From the NCBI GenBank assembly GCA_937880755.1, contig CALGRX010000017.1:254870-318869 (forward strand): a DNA stretch of 64,000 bases, written 5' to 3'. Shown piece after piece: positions 43,234 through 52,445 of the stretch (position 1 is the stretch's first letter; each line of letters opens with the position of its first letter). Position numbers and translations under genes: made by a program. A model generated the notes under the pieces. The model had not been told where the DNA came from. It saw nothing but the letters and a program-made list of their open reading frames with translations, and ran no database searches. Source of the DNA: an uncultured Clostridia bacterium. Lineage in GTDB: Bacteria; Bacillota; Clostridia; Christensenellales; UBA3700.

Positions 43234-43308
43234 TGGCAGGGGTAGCAGGATTTGAACCTACGAATACCAGAGTCAAAGTCTGGTGCCTTACCGCTTGGCG
43301 ATACCCCT
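43234..43308 (-). tRNA. tRNA-Gln (anticodon TTG)
   Basis: Acceptor AGGGGTA/TACCCCT, discriminator G, encoded CCA, anticodon loop CTTTGAC. Only three bases from the neighbouring tRNA-Gln(CTG). Confidence 0.96.
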
Positions 43309-43317
43309 ATGCATAAA

Positions 43318-43395
43318 TGGGGTGAGTAAAGGGAGTCGAACCCTTGGCCTCAAGAGCCACAATCTTGCGCTCTAGCCAACTGAGCTATACCCACC
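43318..43395 (-). tRNA. tRNA-His (anticodon GTG)
   Basis: Anticodon loop TTGTGGC. The extra 5' G (G-1) opposite C73 typical of tRNA-His is encoded at 43395. CCA encoded. Confidence 0.97.
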
Positions 43396-43402
43396 AAATT
43401 TA

Positions 43403-43479
<77 letters not shown>

Positions 43480-43492
43480 ATACTTTATGCAA

Positions 43493-43566
43493 TGGAGCGG
43501 GTGATGGGAATCGGACCCACGCGACCAGCTTGGAAGGCTGGGATTCTACCATTGAACTACACCCGC
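43493..43566 (-). tRNA. tRNA-Gly (anticodon TCC)
   Basis: Acceptor GCGGGTG/CACCCGC, discriminator T, encoded CCA, anticodon loop CTTCCAA. First gene of the seven-tRNA unit. Confidence 0.97.
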
Positions 43567-43589
43567 ATATCAATTCTCAATGCTTTGCA

Positions 43590-43619
43590 ATTTTAACACA
43601 ACCACCCAAGATATGTCAA
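43590..43619 (-). promoter_or_regulatory. promoter of the main tRNA unit
   Basis: On the minus strand TTGACA (43619-43614), 18 bases, TAAAAT (43595-43590). Confidence 0.75.
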
Positions 43620-43693
43620 GAAAAATATAATTGGTTTTTTCATTTTTTATTTTTTCTACGACTATATCTTGGATTGTGCGTATTAATTTTGTA

Positions 43694-45511
43694 TTATTGT
43701 TTGTTTTTGGCTGCGATTTTGGCTCTAAGCTCTTTGCTGAGAATGGTCTTGCGTAGCCTTATTGACTTAGGCGTAACTTCGACAAGCTCGTCGTCGGCGA
43801 TAAACTCTAGACATTGCTCCAACGACATCACGGTAGGAGTGATGAGTTTGAGGGCTTCGTCCGCGCCGCTGGCACGATTGTTGGTGAGTTGTTTCTTTTT
43901 GCACACGTTGACGACGAGGTCGTCTTCACGCGAGTTGACGCCCACCACTTGACCGCCGTATACGTTTACGCCCGCACCCAAGAATAGAGTAGAGCGTTCT
44001 TGCGCGTTGAACAAGCCGTACGCCGTCGTCGTGCCGTCCTCGAAGGCGACCACCGAACCGCGATTGCGCTCTATAATCGTGCCTTTGTAAGGCTCGTAGC
44101 CGTCGAGAGTGTGGTTCATTACGCCGAAACCTCTGGTGTCAGTGAGCATCTCGTTGCGATAGCCGATAAGTCCGCGAGAAGGAATTTTGAATTCCAGCTT
44201 AGTACCGCCACGCTCGTCGGGAGTCATATTGACAAGCTCGCCTTTACGTGCGCCGATTTTGTTCATAACTACGCCCACGTAGTCGTCGGGCACTTCCACC
44301 ACGAGGTTTTCGACGGGTTCACATCGCACGCCGTCTATATCCTTGAAGATAACCTTTGGACGGGAAACTTGGAATTCGTAGCCCTCACGGCGCATATTTT
44401 CGATGAGAATAGATAGGTGCAATTCCCCTCTGCCGTATACCTTGAAGCAGTCGGCGCTGTCAGTCTCTTCCACTCTCATACTCACGTTGGTCATCACTTC
44501 TTTGAATAGCCTTGCTCTAAGGTGACGGCTGGTGACGTATTTGCCTTCTTTGCCGGCAAAAGGCGAGTCGTTGACCATAAACATCATAGATAGGGTAGGC
44601 TCGTCTATGTTGACGAAAGGCAGTTGTTCTATCTTTTCGCTGTCGCAAATCGTTTCGCCTATGTTGAGTTGTTCGATACCGCTGACGGCAACTATGTCGC
44701 CCACTTGTCCCGACTCGCACTCACGCCTCTTGAGCCCTTCGAATTGGTAGAGTTTGACGACCTTGGCGTTGTAGTGACTGCCGTCGTTGTGAATGATGGC
44801 AACGTTGCTACCCGTGTGGATGTTGCCTCTGACGACTCTGCCTAAACCTATTCTGCCGATATATTCGTCGTAGTCGATATTGCACACTATCATCTGCAAT
44901 CCGTCGTTCACTTCGCCCGTAGGGGCAGGGATTTCGCTGATAATCATATCGAGCAAAGGCTTCATATCCGTGCCTTGCTCGCCGAGGGTAGTGGTTGCCC
45001 AACCTTGTTTGCCCGAAGCAAAGACTGTCTTGAAGTCGATTTGTTCGTCGTTGGCACCCAATTCTATGAATAGGTCGAGCACTTGGTCAATGACTTGCTC
45101 GGGATCTCCGCCACGGTCGACCTTGTTGATGACTACTATAGGTTTTTTGCCTAGTCCGAGCGCCTTTTTGAGTACGTAGCGAGTCTGTGGCATACAGCCC
45201 TCTACCGCGTCGACTAGCAACAAAACGCCGTCTACCATCGATAGTATTCGCTCAACTTCACCGCCGAGGTCGGCGTGTCCGGGGGTGTCGATGATGTTGA
45301 TCTTGACTCCGTTGTAGAATACGGCGGTGTTTTTGGCAAGAATGGTGATGCCTCTCTCCCTCTCGATATCTCCGCTGTCCATAACTCTCTCTACCACGGC
45401 TTCGCCCGTGCGGAAAACGTGGTTTTGTCTAAGAAGTTGGTCGACCAAAGTAGTTTTGCCGTGGTCAACGTGCGCAATGATTGCTATATTTCTTACGTCG
45501 TTTCTAATCAT
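43694..45511 (-). CDS. typA: TypA/BipA ribosome-associated GTPase
   Basis: 605-residue translational GTPase involved in ribosome assembly and stress adaptation. P-loop AHVDHGKT ends at Thr20, switch II DTPGHAD, and the NKVD base-specificity motif is in VVINKVDRGG. EF-G-like domains II, III and V follow, then the BipA-specific C-terminal domain. Length is normal. It is the last gene of a leftward operon with the phosphodiesterase, rdgB and a membrane protein. AAGGA precedes the ATG. Confidence 0.97.
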   Translation of the reverse strand: MIRNDVRNIAIIAHVDHGKTTLVDQLLRQNHVFRTGEAVVERVMDSGDIERERGITILAKNTAVFYNGVKINIIDTPGHADLGGEVERILSMVDGVLLLVDAVEGCMPQTRYVLKKALGLGKKPIVVINKVDRGGDPEQVIDQVLDLFIELGANDEQIDFKTVFASGKQGWATTTLGEQGTDMKPLLDMIISEIPAPTGEVNDGLQMIVCNIDYDEYIGRIGLGRVVRGNIHTGSNVAIIHNDGSHYNAKVVKLYQFEGLKRRECESGQVGDIVAVSGIEQLNIGETICDSEKIEQLPFVNIDEPTLSMMFMVNDSPFAGKEGKYVTSRHLRARLFKEVMTNVSMRVEETDSADCFKVYGRGELHLSILIENMRREGYEFQVSRPKVIFKDIDGVRCEPVENLVVEVPDDYVGVVMNKIGARKGELVNMTPDERGGTKLEFKIPSRGLIGYRNEMLTDTRGFGVMNHTLDGYEPYKGTIIERNRGSVVAFEDGTTTAYGLFNAQERSTLFLGAGVNVYGGQVVGVNSREDDLVVNVCKKKQLTNNRASGADEALKLITPTVMSLEQCLEFIADDELVEVTPKSIRLRKTILSKELRAKIAAKNKQ

Positions 45512-45521
45512 ATATTTGTCC

Positions 45522-45980
45522 TTAAAGTGTTACGATTTTGCTAAATAATCTATCGCCTTGCACGGTAACGTAACAATACGTCCTACCGTAACCGAGCGAC
45601 CCGGGGTTGATGAGCGTTACGCCCTCGTCTACGTCAATTTGTGCACGGTGAGTATGTCCGTACAAGCCTACCTTTACACCTTCGATAATACACTCGGTGT
45701 GCAGGTCTACCGTGTCGGATTTGACCTTGTAGCAATGTCCGTGAGTGAGCAAAAACTTGACGCCTTCCACTTGTACTATCCTTTGCAAGGGTAGGCTTGA
45801 GTGGTCGCAGTTGCCCTTGACGGCAATTACCTTGTCGCCAAAGGCTTGTATAAGCATCTCTACGTCGCTACTGCCGTCACCCAAATGAAAGATATAGTCG
45901 CTCTCTTGCAACACCTCGAAAAATTCCTCGGTATGGCGCAAGATATTGTGAGTGTCGGACATAACGACGATAGTCTTCAT
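45522..45980 (-). CDS. YfcE/MJ0936-type metallophosphoesterase
   Basis: 152-residue calcineurin-like phosphodiesterase. Metal ligands are visible in order: SDTHN (Asp9, His11), LGDGSSD, GNCD, LTHGH and GHTH. The family hydrolyses small phosphodiesters in vitro; the physiological substrate is unsettled. It overlaps rdgB by four bases, a pairing common in Bacillota. Confidence 0.93.
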   Translation of the reverse strand: MKTIVVMSDTHNILRHTEEFFEVLQESDYIFHLGDGSSDVEMLIQAFGDKVIAVKGNCDHSSLPLQRIVQVEGVKFLLTHGHCYKVKSDTVDLHTECIIEGVKVGLYGHTHRAQIDVDEGVTLINPGSLGYGRTYCYVTVQGDRLFSKIVTL

Positions 45981-46564
45981 AGCAGTTCTCTTAGGCGTTG
46001 CAATGCCATAGCGCGGTGAGATACGGTGTTCTTTTCTTCCATACTAGCCTCGGCAAAGGTCTTGGAGAGGCTATTGCAATAGAAGAGTGGATCGTAGCCA
46101 AAGCCCTTGTCGCCACGGTACTCGTCGAGAATAGTGCCTTCTACGTAGCCCTCGGCGTATTTGCCCGAGCCGTCGGGGTAGCAAATAGCCACTACCGATA
46201 CGAAACGCGCCTTGCGATTGATAGGTTGCGTCTTTTCGATAGCGTGAAGTTTATCGAGCAGTAGGGCGTTGTTGGCGTCGTCGTTGCAAGGCTCTCCCGC
46301 AAATCGAGCCGAATAAACCCCCGGTTGACCGTCCAAAGCTTCAACCTCTAGTCCGCTGTCGTCGGCTATTGCGACGAGTCCCGTCATACGGCATATCGTG
46401 TCTGCTTTGATGATTGCGTTTTGGACGAAGGTCTTGCCGTTTTCTTCGACCTCGACGTCCACGCCCAATTCTTTGAGCGAATATATATGCTCGAAGCAGT
46501 CGCCCAAAATGGCTCTGATTTCTTGAAGCTTGTGAGCGTTGTTGCTAGCTAAAACCGCTTTCAT
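45977..46564 (-). CDS. rdgB: RdgB/HAM1 non-canonical purine NTP pyrophosphatase
   Basis: Removes dITP, XTP and similar damaged nucleotides from the pool. 195 residues. ASNNAHKLQEI at residues 5-15 is the substrate-binding start, then ADDSGLEVEALDGQPGVYSARFAG and GFGYDPLF, all signature segments. Translationally coupled on both sides by four-base overlaps. Confidence 0.96.
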   Translation of the reverse strand: MKAVLASNNAHKLQEIRAILGDCFEHIYSLKELGVDVEVEENGKTFVQNAIIKADTICRMTGLVAIADDSGLEVEALDGQPGVYSARFAGEPCNDDANNALLLDKLHAIEKTQPINRKARFVSVVAICYPDGSGKYAEGYVEGTILDEYRGDKGFGYDPLFYCNSLSKTFAEASMEEKNTVSHRAMALQRLRELL

Positions 46565-47064
46565 TTTTTCTCCTTACGTGCCATAGGCAATATCTCGTAG
46601 ATTGTGTGAGGATTGTGGGCTTTGATAGCGTCTATTATGGAGTCGAAGTGCCTCTTGTCCACGCCCACTTGTAATATGTTGGCTTGAATACCGCTATGAG
46701 AGTCGACTACCTGACCTTGCTTGACTGTCTTGATATACAATATCAGTACCGTCTTGTCGCAATCTTGCCTGATGAGCAATACGTCTTGATATCTTATCGT
46801 GTGGGAAAACACCCCGATATTGCATCTTATACCGCGCTCGGTGAGAGTGTATGCCGAGAGGTAAACCATTGAGAGTAAAATTGCAGGCATGACCACGCAT
46901 ATTACCGTAGCTATAATGTCTAGAGAATAGTTGTAGGATTGCATATTTCTCACACCGCAAAGTCTAAGAACGTTGACAATCGCACATACCAATAGTATAA
47001 TTGATATGACGGTAGAGGATACCGCTATCCACGCGTTAGGTTTGTATCTAAAGGTAGTTTTCAT
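46561..47064 (-). CDS. small membrane protein, probably PH-like domain
   Basis: 167 residues with two hydrophobic segments at about 12-32 and 45-67, followed by a soluble C-terminal half (YQDVLLIRQDCDKTVLILYI) resembling the bacterial PH (YdbS/bPH) fold. Function unknown. The frame extends upstream to 47100, but the ATG at 47064 is preferred because the promoter -10 lies at 47071-47076; the longer form would cover it. No Shine-Dalgarno, so translation is probably leaderless. It leads the operon to rdgB and typA. Confidence 0.7.
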   Translation of the reverse strand: MKTTFRYKPNAWIAVSSTVISIILLVCAIVNVLRLCGVRNMQSYNYSLDIIATVICVVMPAILLSMVYLSAYTLTERGIRCNIGVFSHTIRYQDVLLIRQDCDKTVLILYIKTVKQGQVVDSHSGIQANILQVGVDKRHFDSIIDAIKAHNPHTIYEILPMARKEKK

Positions 47065-47070
47065 AACGGG

Positions 47071-47100
47071 ATTATACCAAATTTTCGCCGTGCGTGGCAA
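47071..47100 (-). promoter_or_regulatory. promoter of the rdgB-typA operon, predicted leaderless
   Basis: On the minus strand TTGCCA (47100-47095), 18 bases, TATAAT (47076-47071), then six bases to the ATG at 47064. Confidence 0.65.
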
Positions 47101-47108
47101 GGGAATAT

Positions 47109-48053
47109 ATGCAATTTAGAAGAATTGAGGACGCAGATTTTTGCGAGATAGACAAAATATTGGCTAAGACTGAGTACAACGGTAGCGAATACTCTCCGTT
47201 GTACCTCAAAGGTTGGAAGTTTTTTAACTACGAAAGTATGCAAATCGCCTACGAAAACGGGGTGATTTATTTGAGATTTTTGCCTCACGCCGAGTACTTT
47301 GACGAGGAGAACGGAGTTGAGGGATACGTCTATCTACCACCGCTTACCACTATCGACAAAATAAAGGCGGCATACGACAATTTGGAGGATTTTTGTCTAA
47401 GTCAAGGCGAAAAAATGTACGTCATGAGTACGCCCGAAGAATACGTGCAACTGCTCGATAGCGACAAATATAACTTGGTCATCAATCACGACTACGACGA
47501 ATATCTCTACGACCCTCACGACCTAATATATCTCGAAGGCAAAAAGTACCACTCCAAGCGTAACCATATCAAGAGATTTGTCGAAACCTACAGCACCTCG
47601 GCGGACGGAAAAGGATATGTTTTTAGGAGTTATCAACCGAGCGATTACGAGAGAGTGATGCAACTGATTTCGGGTTGGCAAAGCACTAAGTCCTTTGACG
47701 AAGAGTATAGCGACACCGAAGCCGACGAACTCAGGCTCGTCAAAATGGCTCTTAGTAGAGTAGGGACTTGTCCTCGCTGCTTTGCCGACGTCATCGAGTA
47801 CGACGGCAAAATAATAGCCTTTAGTATGGGTGAGATTACCCCGTCGGGCGTGGGCATAACTCATATCGAGAAGGGTGATATCGCCTACAACGGCGTTTAT
47901 CCAGCCATTTGTCAAATGTTTGCAAAAAAGCACTTTGAAAATTGTCGCCTAGTCAATAGGCAAGAGGATATGGGCTTGGAGGGACTCAGACGCTCCAAAA
48001 GGTCGCTTTATCCCGTGGGCTGGGCGCAAAAATACGCAGTCACCCTCAAATAA
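47109..48053 (+). CDS. DUF2156 (phosphatidylglycerol lysyltransferase C-terminal-like) protein
   Basis: 314-residue tandem-GNAT-fold protein resembling the C-terminal catalytic part of MprF: SEYSPLYLKGWKFF near the N terminus, KYHSKRNHIKRF in the centre and RSKRSLYPVGWAQKYA at the end. It lacks the membrane flippase region, so it is a stand-alone soluble member; aminoacyl transfer is possible but unproven. The ATG at 47109 follows AAGGGA. It is divergent from the rdgB operon with only 44 bases between the two start codons. Confidence 0.85.
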   Translation: MQFRRIEDADFCEIDKILAKTEYNGSEYSPLYLKGWKFFNYESMQIAYENGVIYLRFLPHAEYFDEENGVEGYVYLPPLTTIDKIKAAYDNLEDFCLSQGEKMYVMSTPEEYVQLLDSDKYNLVINHDYDEYLYDPHDLIYLEGKKYHSKRNHIKRFVETYSTSADGKGYVFRSYQPSDYERVMQLISGWQSTKSFDEEYSDTEADELRLVKMALSRVGTCPRCFADVIEYDGKIIAFSMGEITPSGVGITHIEKGDIAYNGVYPAICQMFAKKHFENCRLVNRQEDMGLEGLRRSKRSLYPVGWAQKYAVTLK

Positions 48054-48066
48054 TAAGCCTATGAAA

Positions 48067-48081
48067 GTCAATACGAATAAC
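48067..48081. repeat. partial dispersed palindromic motif
   Basis: GTCAATACGAATAAC, 13 bases after the DUF2156 stop. AAAGTC here and GACTTT 20-odd bases on could also form a terminator stem before a T run. Confidence 0.4.
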
Positions 48082-48171
48082 TGCCTCGACTTTTCGGGGT
48101 TTTTTTATTGATTTTTGGATAGGATTGTTGTAATATATTTTTATAAAGTTAATAATTATACGGAGCAATTT

Positions 48172-50430
48172 ATGATCAAACTTTCTCAACAAGGTATGTA
48201 TCTGGTGGGCGGAAAATTTTACGACGCCGACCACGTAAAAACTCTCGGTTTGGAAGCCAAGACTCTCGAGACGGCCTATCAAGGTACGATGGCTTACTCT
48301 ATTCTTTCTGCGCACAACGCGGGAACTAAGACGACTAAGGACGGCGCGCTCAATATCAAATTCGACGGACTAGCGTCGCACGATATCACTTACGTTGGTA
48401 TAATTCAGACTGCCAAGGCTAGCGGACTAAAAGAATTTCCTATCCCTTACGTTCTCACCAACTGCCACAACAGCCTTTGCGCGGTGGGCGGAACTATCAA
48501 CGAGGACGACCACGTCTTCGGACTGAGCGCAGCCAAGAAGTACGGCGGAATTTTCGTACCGCCTCATCAAGCAGTCATTCACACCTATATGAGAGAGTGT
48601 ATGAGCGGTTGCGGTAAGATGTTGCTCGGCAGTGACTCTCACACCAGATACGGCGCGCTCGGCACAATGGCTATCGGCGAGGGCGGACCCGAGCTTGTTA
48701 AGCAACTTCTCAGTCGTACCTACGACATCAAATATCCCGACGTAATAGCCGTCAGCCTCAGTGGCAAGCCTCGTAAGGGCGTAGGCCCTCAAGACGTGGC
48801 TCTCGCAATTATTGGAGCGGTCTTCTCCAAAGGCTACGTCAAAAATAAGGTTATGGAATTCGTTGGCGACGGCATTGCCAATCTTCCTATAGAGTTCCGT
48901 AACGGCATTGACGTTATGACTACCGAGACGACGTGCTTGACGTCTATCTGGCGTACCGACGATAGCGAGGTAAAAGATTATTACGCAGTTAGAGGTAGAC
49001 TCGACGACTACAAGCCAATCAAGCCCGACGACGTAGCATATTACGACGGCGTGGTAGAGGTAGACCTAGACAAGGTAGTGCCACAAATTGCGCTTCCTTT
49101 CCATCCAAGCAACGTTTTTGCACTCAAGGACGTGATAGACAATCCTTACGATATCTTGTCACAAGCGGAGAAGGAAGGCAACAAGTTGCTTGGCAATTCG
49201 AAAATTCAATTTCGTCTCACTGACAAAATCGTGGACGGCAAGGTTATGGTAGAGCAAGGCGTCATCGCGGGTTGCGCGGGAGGAACTTACGACAATATCG
49301 TCGAGGCCACAAGCATACTCAAAGACGGCGCGGTGGGTAGCGGAAAGTTTACCCTCAACGTCTATCCTTCTTCTACGCCAATCTACTACGATTTGCTCAA
49401 AAAGGGCGCGATTGCGGAATTAGTCAAGGCGGGCGCTAACGTCAAATCGGCGTTCTGCGGACCTTGCTTCGGTGCGGGGGACGTGCCTGCCAACAACGCT
49501 TTGTCAATAAGACATACCACCCGCAACTTCGAGAGCAGAGAGGGTAGCAAACCCGGCAACAACCAAATCGCTTCCGTTGCGCTCATGGACGCACGCTCTA
49601 TTGCGGCAACCGCACTCAACGGTGGAGTGTTGACGGCGGCAACCGATATCGACTACGACAACACCGTGCCTACCTTCGAGTATGACGGCAGCATCTACGC
49701 TAAGAGAGTGTACAACGGTTGGGGCAAGGCTCAACCCGAGGCGGAATTGGAATACGGACCTAACATCTGCGATTGGCCTCAAGTTATATCTTTGACCGAC
49801 AACGTCATCGTCAAGTTGGCGGCGGCTATCTACGATCCTGTTACAACTACAGACGAGCTTATCCCGTCGGGCGAAACCTCGAGCTATCGTAGCAATCCGC
49901 TCAAACTCGCCGAGTTTGCTCTATCGAGAAAAGAGCCAAAATACGTGGGTAGAGCCAAAGAAATCTATGCCGATGAATTGGAAAGAAGAGAGAAGGGGCT
50001 ACCTAAGCAATACGCAGAGGCAGTAGCTAAATCGGGCTTGAAGCTAGAGGGCACGACCTCTATCGGTAGCGGTGTCTACGCAATCAAACCGGGTGACGGC
50101 AGTGCGAGAGAACAAGCCGCAAGTTGTCAAAGAGTGCTTGGCGGTGTGTGCAATATTGCCAAAGAATACGCTACCAAGAGATATCGTAGCAACCTCATCA
50201 ACTGGGGTATGTTGCCTTTTGTAAGCGACGACAAATTCGAGCAAGGCGATATCGTCATCGTCAAGGACGTCAAAGAAAAATTGATGAACGGCGATAGAGA
50301 GTTCCCTGCCAAAGTGGTAAGGGGAGATCTAAGCATTGACGTAACTCTAAGATTGGACGCTTTGACCGACGACGAAAGAGAGATTATCAAGCAAGGCTGT
50401 CTTATCAACTATTACAAGAGCCAACTGTAA
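48172..50430 (+). CDS. aconitase-family hydratase
   Basis: 752-residue 4Fe-4S hydro-lyase. Ligand cysteines are Cys368 (AGCAGG), Cys429 and Cys432 (FCGPCFG). LGSDSHTRYGALGTMAIGEGG is the substrate-binding region, and the swivelling domain occupies roughly 560-752. The GCAGG motif replaces the usual G-S-C-T-N found in citrate-cycle aconitases, placing it near YbhJ-like putative hydratases. No other citrate-cycle or leucine/lysine genes are adjacent, so citrate/isocitrate is only one possible substrate. The ATG at 48172 has GGAG upstream; the frame before it is non-family. Confidence 0.85.
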   Translation: MIKLSQQGMYLVGGKFYDADHVKTLGLEAKTLETAYQGTMAYSILSAHNAGTKTTKDGALNIKFDGLASHDITYVGIIQTAKASGLKEFPIPYVLTNCHNSLCAVGGTINEDDHVFGLSAAKKYGGIFVPPHQAVIHTYMRECMSGCGKMLLGSDSHTRYGALGTMAIGEGGPELVKQLLSRTYDIKYPDVIAVSLSGKPRKGVGPQDVALAIIGAVFSKGYVKNKVMEFVGDGIANLPIEFRNGIDVMTTETTCLTSIWRTDDSEVKDYYAVRGRLDDYKPIKPDDVAYYDGVVEVDLDKVVPQIALPFHPSNVFALKDVIDNPYDILSQAEKEGNKLLGNSKIQFRLTDKIVDGKVMVEQGVIAGCAGGTYDNIVEATSILKDGAVGSGKFTLNVYPSSTPIYYDLLKKGAIAELVKAGANVKSAFCGPCFGAGDVPANNALSIRHTTRNFESREGSKPGNNQIASVALMDARSIAATALNGGVLTAATDIDYDNTVPTFEYDGSIYAKRVYNGWGKAQPEAELEYGPNICDWPQVISLTDNVIVKLAAAIYDPVTTTDELIPSGETSSYRSNPLKLAEFALSRKEPKYVGRAKEIYADELERREKGLPKQYAEAVAKSGLKLEGTTSIGSGVYAIKPGDGSAREQAASCQRVLGGVCNIAKEYATKRYRSNLINWGMLPFVSDDKFEQGDIVIVKDVKEKLMNGDREFPAKVVRGDLSIDVTLRLDALTDDEREIIKQGCLINYYKSQL

Positions 50431-50969
50431 TGAATAAACGACAATTGCGCCAAGAGATTAGAGAGCGCCTAAAAGCAATGGGTATAGCCGACAAAAAATC
50501 GGCGAGCGAGAGGGTGGCAAGCAATTTGCTGTCTTTGGGGCTTGAAGCAAGGTCGGTGTGCATATACAACGCTTTGGATAGCGAGGTAGCAACTTGCGAC
50601 CTGATAAAACACTTTGTAGGTAAAGCCGCCGTATATTTGCCCGTAGTGCGTGGGGAAGATATGCTCCTCGTGAAAGTGGACGAGAATACTCGGTACGAGA
50701 TAGGCGACTACGGAATAAGTGAGCCAAAGGGGCGAGAACTATCCCCCGAGCAAGTGGATATAGACCTTTGCGTTACGCCAATGCTCGCCGGAGATAGACG
50801 ACTTAACCGTTTAGGCAAGGGCAAGGGTTACTACGATAGGTTCTTTGATAAGAGCGATTGCATCAAGGTGGGGCTTTGCTTCGATTGCCAAATGGTAGAC
50901 GAGATTATTGCCGAGCCGTGGGATAAAAAAATGAATTATATCGTCACCGATAAGGAAATTGTAAAATGA
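50430..50969 (+). CDS. 5-formyltetrahydrofolate cyclo-ligase
   Basis: ATP-dependent conversion of 5-formyl-THF to 5,10-methenyl-THF, 179 residues. KGKGYYDRFF near residue 130 is the ATP-binding signature, and the N-terminal basic region KRQLRQEIRERLK is typical. Its ATG starts within the hydratase stop (TAATG), and its own stop overlaps the next ATG, so the three genes are coupled. Confidence 0.93.
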   Translation: MNKRQLRQEIRERLKAMGIADKKSASERVASNLLSLGLEARSVCIYNALDSEVATCDLIKHFVGKAAVYLPVVRGEDMLLVKVDENTRYEIGDYGISEPKGRELSPEQVDIDLCVTPMLAGDRRLNRLGKGKGYYDRFFDKSDCIKVGLCFDCQMVDEIIAEPWDKKMNYIVTDKEIVK

Positions 50970-51976
50970 GAGTTGTCAGCGGAAAATACCGTGGAAGAAA
51001 GATAGAATCGCCTAAAGGCAACGAAGTCAGACCGACAAGCGATATGGTCAAGGAAAATATATTTAATACCATTCAATTCGACGTGGCGGGAAGTTGCTTT
51101 TTGGACTTGTTTTGCGGTAGTGGCGGTATGGGCATAGAGGCATTGTCGAGAGGAGCAAAGCAAGTGACCTTCGTCGACAAAAGCAAGACGAGTATTGCGC
51201 TCACACAAAGAAATCTTGCGGGTACCAAGGACGATTATCGAGTCGTCAACAGCGACTTCGAGAGTGCATTGCGCACGGTTGGCAAGCAAGACTTTATCTT
51301 CGTAGACCCGCCTTATAAGACTGATTATATCGGTGATATTTGTGCAATCGTTTTGGAAAGAGATATACTTGCCGACGGCGGATATATAATTTACGAGCAC
51401 GACAGAGACAAAAAATATACCTTGACGGACGAGTGGCGGATAGCTAAACGCAAGAGATACGGTTGTATCGTGGTTGACTTTGTTACTCGCACCAAAAAGA
51501 TTGCTTTGATACCGGGTAGCTTTGACCCAATCACCAAAGGTCACACGTGGCTGATCGAAGAGGCCTTGCAGGAGTGGGACAAAGTGGTTGTTCTGGTGGC
51601 AGACAACCCCGACAAAAACTATCTATTTGATAGAGATGAGCGAAGACAAATAGTCGAAAAAGCCTTAGAATATACCCTCAACGTGAGAGTCGACGACTGG
51701 AACGGAATGGTGTTTGAATATTGCAACAGTCACGACATATGCAATATCGTAAGGGGTTATCGCGACGACAAGGATTACGCTTATGAGATAGAGATGAGTG
51801 AATTTAACAAGTCGCACGGGGGAGTGGAAACGACGCTGTATAAGTCGGATAACTTGATAAACGTATCGTCTAGCGTAGTGAGAGATATGCTGAAATGCAA
51901 GACGTCGTTGAGAGGGGTAGTACCCGACAACTGCATAAAAACCATAGAAAAAATATTGGGAGAAAAGTATGAATAA
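50966..51976 (+). CDS. rsmD-coaD: fused RsmD 16S rRNA methyltransferase and CoaD phosphopantetheine adenylyltransferase
   Basis: One uninterrupted 336-residue frame. Residues 1-178 are RsmD (m2G966 of 16S rRNA): RVVSGKYRGRKIESPKGNEV, the SAM motif LDLFCGSGGMGIEAL and catalytic DPPY at 114-117. Residues 180-336 are CoaD (coenzyme A synthesis): PGSFDPITKGH from Pro183 with catalytic His193, VRGYRDDKDYAYE, and the C-terminal SSSVVRDM substrate loop. There is no Met or ribosome site at the junction (TRTKKIALIPGS), so two separate products are unlikely. rsmD and coaD are commonly adjacent in bacteria; here they have merged. Confidence 0.93.
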   Translation: MRVVSGKYRGRKIESPKGNEVRPTSDMVKENIFNTIQFDVAGSCFLDLFCGSGGMGIEALSRGAKQVTFVDKSKTSIALTQRNLAGTKDDYRVVNSDFESALRTVGKQDFIFVDPPYKTDYIGDICAIVLERDILADGGYIIYEHDRDKKYTLTDEWRIAKRKRYGCIVVDFVTRTKKIALIPGSFDPITKGHTWLIEEALQEWDKVVVLVADNPDKNYLFDRDERRQIVEKALEYTLNVRVDDWNGMVFEYCNSHDICNIVRGYRDDKDYAYEIEMSEFNKSHGGVETTLYKSDNLINVSSSVVRDMLKCKTSLRGVVPDNCIKTIEKILGEKYE

Positions 51977-52445
51977 CAACAATATCGAAGTTATGCTTGA
52001 CAAATTGGCAGAGATGATAAGACTAGGCAAAAAGCCTCTTATCGGCAACGGTAGAATTATCGACGATATGGTTGCCTTAGATATCATTGCGGCGGTCAAA
52101 GAAGCCTTGCCCGATTCTATTGCCGAAGCAAGAGTGATTATCGGACAGAGAGACGCCTTGATTGAGGACGCCAATCGTGCGGCAAACGATATTCTTGCGG
52201 GCGCAGAGAGAGAAGCCAATCGTATGCTCAGCGAAAACGAGATTATCGTCCAAGCCAGAGAACAAGCGCAAAAGATTGTGGATGACGCAACGGCTTACGC
52301 AAACAACGTCATCGACCAAAGCTATAATCAAATTGCCAACGTGATGAACGGAGCAGAATATTATCTCAGACAAACGCTTAACGACGTGTCGGCAAGCAAA
52401 CAAGAATTGTTTAAGCTTATGAGCGAGCCTATCAACCGAAATTGA
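51969..52445 (+). CDS. coiled-coil protein (DivIVA/ATP-synthase-E-like), unknown role
   Basis: 158 residues, almost entirely alpha-helical and Ala/Glu/Gln-rich, with a long heptad-like stretch at about 60-130 (REQAQKIVDDATAYANNVID). Proteins of this type often follow coaD in Clostridia, but their function is not established. GGGAG precedes its ATG inside the end of rsmD-coaD. Its last 14 bases overlap the end of ylbJ on the other strand. Confidence 0.75.
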   Translation: MNNNNIEVMLDKLAEMIRLGKKPLIGNGRIIDDMVALDIIAAVKEALPDSIAEARVIIGQRDALIEDANRAANDILAGAEREANRMLSENEIIVQAREQAQKIVDDATAYANNVIDQSYNQIANVMNGAEYYLRQTLNDVSASKQELFKLMSEPINRN

